Of a DNA stretch of 32,743 nucleotides, positions 1 to 10,300 are shown one piece after another; the stretch's first letter is position 1; every line of letters begins with the position of its first letter. The position numbers were made by a program, and so were the translations under genes. Source of the DNA: Chlamydomonas sphaeroides (Eukaryota > Chlorophyta > Chlorophyceae > Chlamydomonadales > Chlamydomonadaceae); assembly GCA_001662425.1 (NCBI GenBank), contig BDDC01000272.1:46642-79384 (forward strand). Direction: 5' to 3'. The notes beneath the pieces were generated by a model. It did no database searches, was not told where the DNA came from, and saw nothing but the letters and a program-made list of their open reading frames with translations.

Positions 1-273
1 CCCAGCGCCCAGCAATCCGACCACCTTAGTGCCCCTGCCCTCAAACTCAACCCCACAGCGCCGACTCGGCTGCGCTCGGCCGCCGTGGCACGCACGGCGC
101 CAGAGCCCCACACCGCGCGACACCGACACACGCTCACCGGCTCACGGCGCGGCACCGGCCCGCCGCACCCCTCACGCGGCTGCGCCGCTGCTGCCCGGTC
201 ACCGCCCTAACCAACCTCCCCACCCCTCAGCGCCGTGCGCCGCAGACGCCTGCCCGCCCCTCACCGCCATCGC
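1..273. other. 3' flank of the alpha/beta hydrolase gene
   Basis: This pyrimidine-rich stretch lies downstream of the hydrolase stop codon and is probably its 3' UTR. I see no TTACA (TGTAA on the minus strand) here, so the poly(A) site is probably beyond the window edge. The open frames in it are Arg/Pro/Ala-rich and show no family features. Confidence 0.5.
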
Positions 274-3200
274 TCAAGCCGTCGCGCCGCTGGCGCCGCT
301 GCTGGTCGCCACCGCGGGCGCCCAGTCCCGCGCGTTGCTGTAGGCCCGCACGAAGCGCTCCACCAGTGGATTGACCAGCTCGGGCGCCTCATCCTGCGAG
401 GGCCCGGGACGCACATGCCGCTTGAGCACCGCGCACTTGAGGCTGAGGCACGCGCAGCCACCCGACACGCGACCGTGGTGATGAGCGGCTGCGCTGTTCA
501 CCGCCTCGTCTTGGGCGGGGGCAGGCTCGCAGACACGGGCCCCGCCATCTCCGCAATGATGACGAGACGCGTTCTGGCTGGTTTCGGGTCCGTGGAAGGG
601 CCCTGCGCGCGGCCGTTCGCACAGAGAGACGCTCGCGGCAGCGGGCTGCGGCGGTCGCAACTAACGCCCCACCTGCGGGCAGTGCCCCACGCCCGGCAGC
701 GTGACAAACTCCACCACCGACGGCAGCGAGCCGAACAGCCGCCGCCCCGCCACGTGGTCCTCCCAGGGGTCTGCGGCGGGGAGCCGCGGCAGGCGGGCGG
801 GCGGTGCGTTGCAGGGGGTGCGTTGGCACGGACCACGCAGCGCTAGCCAGGCAAGGCTGCCGGGCCCCTGGCAGAGTCCAGCGAATGGGCGCCTGAAGCT
901 GTGCAGGGCGCGCGGGGCTGCTCGCCGGTCGTCCGGGTGCCGTGGCCCCCATGCGCTTCCATGGCCGGCAGCGTGCTCCCCGTGCTCGTGCCGGTGCCGG
1001 TGCAACCCCACTCAGCCGCGTCAATCCGTAAGCAGCGGCGCGCACGCACCCGCCTCGCCCCACAGGATGCTGACGGGCCGTGTGGTGGCTGCGATGAGGT
1101 CCTCGGGCACTGTAGGGCGCGGGGAGCAGTGGGCGGGTGCGCCGTGCGGCAGGTCAGCCCACGCACCCGGCTCAGCGCGGGCACGGTTCCCTTCATGAAT
1201 GAACACACGCCCCACACTGCCCGCCGCAGTGGCACCGCCCTGACAGCCCCCGTTCGAGCCCCACGGCCGCGGCAGACGGACGTACGCGGCTCGCGGCTGT
1301 GTGGCCAATCCCGTCAGCACCCCAGCCCGGCCCCGCCAAGCGACCCGCCACGCGCACTCACGCGGGCCGCCGCTGTAGCTGATGAAGTCCAGGAACACGT
1401 CCACGGCGCCCTGCTGCAGCCCCGGCCGCAGGATGGCCTGCACCAGCTCGTCCGTCACCGCCTGCAGGCGCGGGTCGGGCAGCACGCGGTTGGGCGCGGC
1501 GGTGAGCGGCAGGGGGCAGCGCTCGGCAGGGGGGCCGCGCTCATCAGGCGCCTCCTGTCCATCCCGCCCGTCCGGTCAGGATCCAGGGTGTGCCCCTGCG
1601 CTCACCTCCTTTCGCCCGTATGCCTGGCGCAGGATATTGCCCACGGTCTGCCGGGGAGAGGCACGCGCACGCGGGCAGGCGAGTCAGCACCCGGGATGAA
1701 GCGCGCAGGGCCAGGCAGCGCGCAGCGCCCGCGGCACACCAGGCAACGGCCGGGCCCCAGGCTGCACACGCCCGGTCGCCCCACCCGCTCTGTGGCCACG
1801 TTGGCGAAGAAGGCCTTGCCCGCGGTCGTCTCGCGCAGGAAGCGCTGGAAGGCGGCCACCAGCGGCCGCTGCCAGGCGGGCTGGCGCTGCACGTGCAGGC
1901 CGCGCAGCGATATGTCGATTACCTGCGCGGTGCGGCAGATCCGAGCGTCACGACTGCCGGCAGGGCAGGTAAGCGGCCTGCCCAGGGGGTCGCGCAGCAG
2001 CGGGGTGCTGCACGGGGGTGCTGCGCAAGAGACGTGCGCTTGTTGTTCGGCCCCCGTCTTGGGTCAGGGTGGCGCACCTGCACTCCCTGGACCAGCTCTG
2101 GCGCGGTGATGGACGCCTGCAGCCCCGCCAGGCCTGCGGGGGGCGGGAGGAGGGTACAGGAGCAGGGACAGCACACAGTGAGCAAGGGCGGGCGCCAGCG
2201 AGGGCGCATGTATGGGGCGCATGCGGGGCGGATCCGACTGCCGGCGGCACGTGGGAGTAGGGTGGCTGCGGACACGCGCACACGGTAAGCTTCGGGCGCC
2301 CACCTCCGACCGAGTTGCAGATGATGAACGAGGGCGAGCCCACCTCCTCGCGGATGAAGTCCACCAGCTGCTGCCCCCAGTTCTCGAAGCAGTAGATGGT
2401 GTTCTGCGGGGCGGACCTGCCGCAGCACACCACAGCAGCAGGCAGGAGGCAGCAGCGTCAGCCTGCAACCTCTCGTTGACGGCGGCTCAAATGGCGCACA
2501 CGCTCCCGGCTGCGGGGCTGCGGTGCGGTGCAACGGAATGGCCCGCAGGGCAGCTACCCATACCCCTGGCGGCGGTCGGCCATGTCTGCCCTATACGTGA
2601 CGGCGCCCACACGACCACCCATCACACACACCTGGGGTCCGGCTTGTCGCTGTAGCCGTAGCCTGCGCACACATGGAGCGCCGCAAGGGGCCGAGGCATC
2701 TCAGGTACTGGTACTGCCCGCACCCCCACACCACCGCACCACCAGCACCCTCGGCGCAGAAGCCCGCGCAGCCGCATGCCGCCGGCTCCCTGCGGCCAGG
2801 CTGTCGCTGCCCGGCGCGACACGGGCCGCCGGGCGCGCGCGCACACGTGTCCGTGCCCAGGGCCGTCCAAGCCGCCTCTGCCCCCCGCGTCGGTCCTGGC
2901 ACTCGCTGCGCTGCGCCCGGGTACGCCATGCGCTGCACGGGGGTCCCCTTCTGTGCTGTGCTGGGGTCCGCCAGTGCCCCTCTTGGCTGGCCGCACCTAG
3001 CAGGTCGATGGCGTAAGCGCGGTGCCCACTGGCGGCCAGCGCCGGCGTGTTCTTGCGCCAGTGGTCCGCGTTGCCGCCGAAGCCGTGCACCAGCACCAAG
3101 GGCTCGCCCTCGCTGCAGGCACAGAGCAGCAAAGGGCGGCGCGTGATTAGGCCGACGGTCTCGAGCATGGGCTGCTGGAGCCGAGGCTGGTGGCGGCTGC

Positions 3201-3719
3201 TGGAAGTCAGCCCGTGGCCCCTAGCGGTTCGGCGGTATTTCAATCTCATGGCCGCACCTGCCGCTGCGCTGGTAGCGGATGCGGTAGCCCTTCCACTGCC
3301 AGTAGCTGCGGGGACGGGAGCGGGTCCAGGGCCGTAGAGGCCGTTTGGGTGGCGCGTAGCGAATGACCTCTGCCCCGGCCGTCGAGAGGCAGTGGGCGGG
3401 AGTCGAGCAGTCGGACGGCTGGGCAAGGTGCTACTGATTTGGTGCGTTGCACGGTGCGACACCTAACAACGGTCACGCTCGACGCCAAAGGCTAGCGCAG
3501 AGCTAGCACTGGCACCAGTCAGCGCCCTCGCGCTCGGAGACCACCCGATTCTGACGCCACGCACCCTTCGTAAACGCCAGGCTTAACCTCCACTTCGCCC
3601 GCCTTAGCGCTCGCTCGTGCGACCACTGTGCGCTGGCGACGAGGCCGGATGGCTGTGACGCATGGCGATGGGCGACCATTGGCGCCGCAACGCAGCAGTG
3701 CTCGTCGATGCGCCAGCAT
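274..3719 (-). CDS. Plastid-targeted alpha/beta hydrolase (12 exons, 358 aa)
   Basis: Coding exons in plus coordinates, read right to left: 3565-3719, 3258-3305, 2997-3112, 2632-2662, 2304-2416, 2078-2133, 1785-1922, 1606-1647, 1362-1461, 1050-1109, 673-770, 274-393. They sum to 1077 nt, with GT-AG introns and matching phases throughout. Residues 1 to about 37 (MLAHRRALLR..., then VVARAS) look like an algal chloroplast transit peptide and decide the start. The hydrolase core has the oxyanion motif HGFGG (77-81), GYGYSDKPDPR after the second strand, the nucleophile elbow CNSVGG with Ser152, WGEADPWE with Asp287 as the acid, and GVGHCPQ with His316. The cap region contains VTDELVQAILRPGL and DVFLDFISYSGG. 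The whole closely follows, from memory, the plant plastid alpha/beta hydrolase group that includes Arabidopsis At5g38520. The substrate is not known to me. Exons of only 31 and 42 nt make automated prediction of this gene error-prone. Confidence 0.93.
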
Positions 3720-3867
3720 GTTGCGATTGGTGCTTGTGGCAAATCAAGCCCTGCTGGTGGCGTTTGTTGTGGTCGGGCGTGCGGGATGTGTTGTTCGGCA
3801 AAACAGGCGCAGCGGATGGTCACGCGGCAACGAAGGATAGAAACGTATGCACGATGTATCGTGATCG

Positions 3868-3883
3868 TTACATCAAAATTACA
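3868..3883 (-). terminator. Poly(A) signals (two TGTAA) of the LAP1-like gene
   Basis: Two TTACA motifs in the plus strand (3868-3872 and 3879-3883) are TGTAA on the minus strand, the canonical volvocine polyadenylation signal. They lie about 265-280 nt past the stop codon at 4145-4147. The rest of 3720-4144 should contain the 3' UTR of that gene and the promoter of the hydrolase; I see no gene in it. Confidence 0.6.
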
Positions 3884-4144
3884 GAATGAAGGCTTGCCAC
3901 ACTGGAAGCACACGCATAAAACCCTGGAGGAAACCCCAGCTCTCTCACACACACGTGTAGCAGGCGCCCATGCTTTTCCCACTGCCTGGCCGCTATGGCC
4001 AGGCGCACCGCCGCATGGCTAAGCCTTGCCTTGCTCCAATCCATCTGCACTCCTCATCCAGGCCATCTGCACAGTCGGTGCTCAGGCTACAGTAGTGCTC
4101 CACCGACCCCGTGAACCCTGCCTGGCACGAGATTTCCTGGCAGC

Positions 4145-6748
4145 CTACTCGGCGGCGGCGCCACCGAAGGAGAAGTTGAAGAGCTCGCCGCCTTCCAGAT
4201 TGTCGCGCACCGGCAGCAGTGCGTCCAAGCGCCGACGGAAGCTGCGCGCGACGGCGCCGGCCTCCTCAGCGGCACCCTGTGGCGAGCAAGACCGCATGTT
4301 CAGGTTCCCATAACAGCAGTTTGCTCGGCAGCCCTTCCACATCCCCAGGCACGCAGCCGCACGATAGGCCAGGTCACTGCCCACCCATAAAACCATCAAC
4401 ACCCAGCCTTCCGGACCTCATCCGTCTCACCTCTTTGGCGCTGATGGACCTCTCCAGCCAGTCCTTGACAGCCGCCTCGTCCCCGGAATCGATGCCGGTG
4501 CTGCAGGGCGGCGTCAGCAGCACAAGGTACAGCGCCTTGTGGGTGGCCACCGGCTGGCCGTGATGCTGCAGGTGGCCGCTCTCCGACATGGCGGCGTTGA
4601 GCACGGCCAGGCTGCGAGGGCGGGAGGTGGTTCACGGGGAAGATAAGCGTGATGCGCGGACAGCAGGGGCCGCTTAAGCAGGGCAACCAGGGCTAGCGCG
4701 GCACAGCGGCGGGCGCTTGGTCAGCCAAACCGCCGCTCGTAGGTCGGTCCATCAGCTCGCAGGCACAAGATGGACAGGGGAAGCAGGGTGACATACCTGG
4801 CGGGGTGCAGGCGCTCGGGCGTGGTGACAATGACGAGGCCGGAGGGGTTCTGGCGCAGGTACTCGACCAGCTCGGCCTGCAGGACGCCCCCGGCGTCGGG
4901 CTGGCTGTATGACGAGCCTTCCACGCGGTACAAGCTGGCAGCCTGGTGAGGGTTGAGCACAATTTGGGAGGCAGTCAGGGCGGGTAGGCATGTGGGTCGA
5001 CACAAGGTGCGACGGATCTGCGACGGTCCAACCAGGAGCAGCTGCTGAGCAAGCAACGGACCCGCCCAGCTTGCTGTCGCCTTGACCAACTGCTGCCATC
5101 GCGGCCGGGGCCTACGCCTGCTGGCGCATGAGGTTGCCCAATTCAGGCTTAGCCAGGCCCCCATAGCTGCTCACCGCCGAGAAGAGCGCGCTGTCGGCAG
5201 AGGTGCAGTCCTGCTTGCTGCGGCACGACAGCGCCCACACCACGGCCTTGCGCTTGGAAGCCACCTGCCCGCCGGCGGCCGCCCACAGGTCCGCAGCGTA
5301 CTGCTGCCACTCCGCGCTCTCGTGGACCAGGGCCTTCAGGTCGCTCAGCTGGATGGCGGTGATGTCGATGGACGCCGGGGCAGCAGGCGAAGGCGCAGCG
5401 GCCGCGGGCGCGGTTGCGGCCGCGGCGGCTGGTGCCGCGGCGGCTGGCGCCGCAGCGGGCTCGCCGGCGGGGCCCGCGGCCTTATGCAGCGCGGCCACGG
5501 CCGCGGTGACGTGCGGCGCGAGGCGCGTAACGACCTCACGGCTGGCGTCGCGCCAGAGCTGCTTGGCACGGGAGATGTGCGGCGCTGCCTGCTCCAGGTG
5601 GGGCGCCAGGTGCTCGCGAGCGGTCGAGGCGGCCCGGGTCAGCACGGGCCCGGCCTGCGCGTGGGCCTTGGCCACGGGTTCCCAAGCCTTGTCAAGGAGC
5701 TCGCGCGCCTGCGGCGGCAGCTTGGCGTGCAGCTCGGCGGCTTGCTGCGTGGCGCGCTCACACAGGCTGTCAGTGGCTTGCAGGGCGCGGGCGCGGATGT
5801 CCGACACGGCGCCGCAGATGGGCTGGTAGGAAGGGCCAGCGTGCGTGGCCAACTCGGAGTCTAGGCAAGGCGCCAGCAGCACCGCGATGAGCAGCGTGGT
5901 CGCGATGCTGAGAAGCGTGAAAACGCCGAATAGGCCGGACGAGCCGCGGGCAGCGCGCGGGGCGCGAGGGGCTTGAGCGGCACGCGGCTGCGCCGCCGGG
6001 CGGGGCGGGCTGCGCGGGCCGGGCGACGTGGGCCCCGGTGCGTCGTCCTCCGACGACGCAAAGGGCTCCGTCTCGCCACCGTCGTCGGGAAGTGGAACGC
6101 TGGCGATGTCCTTGACGGCGCGCGCGGCGGGCGTCTGGGCAACCGCGGGGGTGCGCGCTGCAGGTCCGGGCGTGGAGATGGTCTTCACCACGCGCTCCGT
6201 GAGCGGCGTCTTGCCACCGCCATCCTCCATGATGGGAGTCGCGTCCTATGGGTGCGGGGTTGAAGGTGCAGGACAGGCTTGGAAAGCGGCGAGCCCAATG
6301 AAGAACCCGTGCAACAGGCGACCAGGCCCAGGCCCGGGGGCTCGGCAAAGGTCTTCCGCCACGCAGCGCAACAGCAACCAGCTGCAATTCCAACCGGTGC
6401 GCCTCGCGCTCGCGTGCGTATGAGGCTGGCGTTTCCCGACACCGATGCAGCGCCCAGGCTAGGTTCGCCAAAAGAGCTACGTCGAAGCCAGGTCAAACAG
6501 CTCACCACGTACGCTCCAAAGCCGTTCAGGGGCACTGGGCTTGCCAAAGGCGCTGGGGTCGATGCTGAAGGGATCCGCGAAGACGTCTTGCGCGAAGTCG
6601 GCTTAGGAATAGGTGTGCTGTTAACCTCGCCAACGTCGTCTAGCTCCTCATCTATGTGGTCAAATTCAGTTTGGCGAGCTTGAGCGCGGGTCATCCGAAC
6701 ATTAGCGACGTCCGCGCTCACGACGCGACCAGAGCGCGTGCTGACCAT
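4145..6748 (-). CDS. Single-pass membrane protein with degenerate torsin/LAP1-like AAA+ domain (5 exons, 590 aa)
   Basis: Exons: 6506-6748, 5175-6245, 4797-4942, 4431-4611, 4145-4276 (1773 nt, all phases agree). Residues 1-184 are hydrophilic and probably disordered. They begin MVSTRSGRVV and are basic, then Ser/Pro/acidic. Residues about 185-209 form one strong membrane helix (FTLLSIATTLLIAVLL). A helical segment follows, then an Ala/Pro linker (about 342-374) and a folded domain (375-590). The domain shows a strand KAVVWALSC with no P-loop, Cys422 and Cys428, YRVEGSS, then LVIVTTPERLHPAS (474-487). In torsins that last site is a Walker B DE followed by an HPG-like motif; here it is TT (478-479). 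Next come ALYLVLLTPP and finally FRRRLDALLPV (560-570). From memory, the order and the last motif resemble the luminal domains of LAP1/LULL1, where an Arg in that position activates torsin. The family assignment is inference; the membrane topology and gene structure are well supported. Confidence 0.85.
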
Positions 6749-7347
6749 CTTGACAGCTAGCGCGGCAGGCAGTTGCGCCGACCAGGCGCCTCGGCGGCGG
6801 TTCCCGAAGCGACGAAAATTGCGCGCGAAACGCAGAGGATCGCTTATTCAGAGCCGTTGTGCGGCTCCAGTCGGCTCTAGTGAAAACGTTGCTATACGTC
6901 GTATGTGTGGACTGGTAGGTAACTCAGGGCAGGGACCCCAGACCGAGGAAAGTCAACTGAGGAAAGTTTGACTCTGCATGACTGCATCTGTACCTGTCGC
7001 AGTTCCATGGCCGCAAGACACCATTCTGCTTGCCGCATCGCATACGCAAGGCGGCTATATCGCCTTACCATATCGCATAGGCAAGCGGCTATAGCGCCGC
7101 ATGCGGCATGCCATCATGCGGCGAAATTGCCCCGCAACGGCACGACCCTCCTGGCGCCCCCTTAGCCCAAACACCCAGTTGCCCTGACATCCTGCAGCAC
7201 CCTTCTACCAACAGCACATGTCATCACTCTGCAGGGCCAAGCGCAAACCTGCCTCTCACCCCTTGCTTCTTGCCCTACCCTTGTTCGTCGCCGCTCAGCC
7301 CACTCACCACTTGTGCCCCTTTCCACGCGTCCGCCAATCGCAGCCCC
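6749..7347. other. Intergenic: eIF2B-delta 3' end and LAP1-like gene promoter
   Basis: Both flanking genes are on the minus strand, so this 599-bp gap should hold the eIF2B-delta 3' UTR and the upstream region of the LAP1-like gene. I see no TTACA poly(A) motif and no convincing coding exon. The segment 7037-7098 is an imperfect tandem repeat listed separately. Confidence 0.5.
7037..7098. repeat. Imperfect direct repeat (two copies, about 28 bp)
   Basis: Copy 1 (7037-7064) and copy 2 (7072-7098) share ATCGCATA, GCAAG, CGGCTATA and CGCC in order and differ by a few bases. They are followed at once by the palindromic run GCATGCGGCATGCC. The repeat lies in the presumed 3' UTR/promoter interval. 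Confidence 0.75.
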
Positions 7348-10300
7348 TCAGAACGTGCCCTGCACTTCGCTCTGCCGCAGCTCGCGCAGCAGCACGGGCA
7401 CCGACGTCGGCGGCACCATTCCGAATTCCGTCACGATCATGCTCACGAACTCCGCCGGCATGAGGTCGTACTTGAGGTTGAGCAGCCGCAGCCGTGGGTG
7501 CTCCTGCCAGCCCTGCGGCGCGCGCGCACGAAACAGCAGGACAAGAGCTTCTCAGCAACCGCCCAACACGTTCGGCTCGCTCCCCATCCCCTCAACCTTG
7601 TCTCCGCCTCTCGCAAACCCCGTGGCTCCCGCCTTCCGCGCGTCGCTCCGTCAGCCCAACCCTAACCCGAGTCCCGGCCCAACCGATGGCCAGGTTGTAG
7701 AACCCACCTCGAGCGCGTTGATCTCAGGCTTGCCCGGCACCGCCGCGAGCGCCTCGGGGTCGCCCAGCTCGTTGTGCGTGATTGAGTCCAGCTGCACGCG
7801 CTCGTTAAACTTGTGCGTCTGGCAGCAGATGATGACGGGCTTGCGGTGAGCCTGCGCCATCATGGCCACCGCAGCGGTGCCCGCGCGCGACAGCACGGTG
7901 CCGTTGGACAGCACGGCAGCGGCGCCCAGGAACACCTGCGGGCCGGGAGTTGGGAGACTCATTACGGGCGGGATGAGCGCTGGGCCTCCAACCTTGTACT
8001 CTGGGAACTGCACGCGGGGTGCATGCGGCTGCGACTCCCCGGTGCATAGGTCAGGAGGGTTCGGTGCAGCGCGGCGCCGGGGTGCGCGGACGCACCTTGG
8101 TGACCTCGCGGATGATGTAGGAGGCGGCGTTGAGGTGCACGTAGGTGCAGGGGATGCCCGCCGCCATGAGGCGAGCCAGCGTGGCGCGGCCCTCCATCTC
8201 GGGCCGCGAGTCCAGCACCACCTGGCGGCAGCGGAGAGGGGTGCGGCGCAGGGAGGGTGGGGTGGGGTGGGGTGGGGTGACCGCACTGGCTTCCGTGGCG
8301 GGGCGGGGGCAGGAAGTCGGCAGGCGGGCAGCGCCATTCATGATGCTCAATAGCGTGTGGGTGGTCAGGGGCCACAACCCACGAACGGCATACAGAGCAC
8401 ACGGCCGTTCACGAGTGCACCCATGGCCCAGCCGGCAGCCCGGGCGTGCGGGCCCCCGTTTCGCCGCGCTGCCGCACGAGCCCCGGCGCTGCACATCTAG
8501 CCGAGCGCCAGGGATCTCACCACGCGGAAGGCCTTGCCCTCGGCGGCGGCCTCGGTCAGCACGCGCGTGACGACGTGGCTGGCGGCGAAGGTGAGGATGA
8601 CGTCGCCGTGCGCCACCACCTTCTTATTGGCCTCCGCCACCAGCAGGTTGTCGGCCTGGTCGATGCGCTGCGCGATGTAGTCGGCGATGAACTGGACAGG
8701 GCCAGGCGGTGGACGAAAGGCACGGGAGGCGTGGCGGGAGAACGTGATGCATGATCAAGGGAGGGTGGGAAGGGTGGGCGCGAGCAGGCAGGTGCACGTT
8801 CAGGAGGATGGAGGTTGGGTAGCGATGAGGTGGGCGTTAAAGTCTAGTAACGCACTTCGCCGGGCCCTGGGCGTCATATGCGCGCGCAAGGGCGGCGGGC
8901 CTCACCGCCTCCAGCTCCTCCTTGGCCTCGCCCTCGGGCATGGTGGGCTTGATGCCCGTGATGGCGAACTTGAGCTGCCGGATGGCGTTGCCCATGCTCA
9001 CAGATAGCGGCCGGCACACCACCAGGAAGTTGAGCTGGCGGGAGGCAAGGATGCAGCCAGGCGAGGGAGGCAGGGTGAAGCGGCGCAGGGCGTAGGCGGC
9101 CGGAGGAGCGAGGGAGAGGCAAGGTGCACGGGAAGATCGGGCACGGAGAGCCCAGCCTCCGCCCCCCCCCCCAAAGCGCTGGGGCGGGTTGCGGCAGCGG
9201 CAGCCGGGCTCGCCCATTGCGATGGCGGCCGCGCATCCCGCCCAGGGCCTGGCTGCCAGCCATCCCGCCCCGTCGCCCGCCCGGTCGGTTTGCGCGCAGT
9301 CGCCCGCCCGGTCGGGCTGCGCCCGGTCTTGGGTGAGCGCGCTCACTTCACCCTGCCCACCACCCTGCCTCCCCGCACTGCGCCCTGCCTCCCACCTGGT
9401 CGCCCAGGTGGCGCAGCAGGTCGCGGCACAGGTCCTTGCCCTCGGGCGTGGTGTAGTCCCGGATGACCTGAGGCCCGTGGGCAGGCCGCGGGGGCAGGGC
9501 CAGGCAGCGCAACGACGATTCAGACGCACACGTATGCGGGCGATGGAAAGCAGCACCCAGCGCTCGGCCCGCTGTCCACTCACAGTGGCTGCTGCGCCGC
9601 GGCCCGCGATCGCGCCGTACTGCGGCTCCAGCCATGACATCGCAAACACCGCTGCGTGCAACCCGGCCTCACGACCACCCAACCTCCTGCCGCACGCTCG
9701 CAGTCACACGCGCGCGCACCTGGCAGAAGACGTGCAGCATCGCCAGGCAGCGCGCGTTGGCGCCGCGGATGGAGCCGTCCGCGAAGCGCAGCCCCAGCTG
9801 CAGCACCGCCGGGTGGATGTTGGCCATGTTGGGCTGGTGCAGCAGGCTGGCCGCCGTCACGCGCTTGAACTGCTGCAGGTGCGCAAACAGCTCCGTCGAG
9901 TTGAGCGACACGGCCTTGGGGTCCTTCTTCTTGCGCGGCAGCGGTGCCGCACCGTCAGTGCCGGCCGGCGCGGCGGCGGCGGCGGCCGTGGCGCCGGCGC
10001 CGCCGGCGCTATCCGTGCGGCGCTCCGCGTCTGACCTGCGGCGGGACATCGCCAGCGTGCCGCTCAGCTCGCAGCACGCCCCATACCTGTGGCCGTACCC
10101 TCTTGCGCGCATCCTCATATGCAGACACCGCCCCACAGGGGCCCACGACCGCAGCCGTGGCCACATCCCTGGGTCCCCCGGCCAGTGCGCTGCCCGCACG
10201 GCCCACCGTGTGCCGCCGGCCACCGAAGACGGCGCCTTGCCAGCCGCAGGCCGCGGCTCCGCGCCACCGCCGGCGCGCCCCGGCCGCGTGTCCGTGGGGT

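Noticed and set aside
5112..5174. Continuation of LAP1-like exon 2 to the in-frame stop (SSYGGLAKPELG...)
   Set aside because: A strong GTGAGC donor at 5174 joins in phase to the next exon beginning AASLYRVEG, which continues the domain, so this segment is intron.
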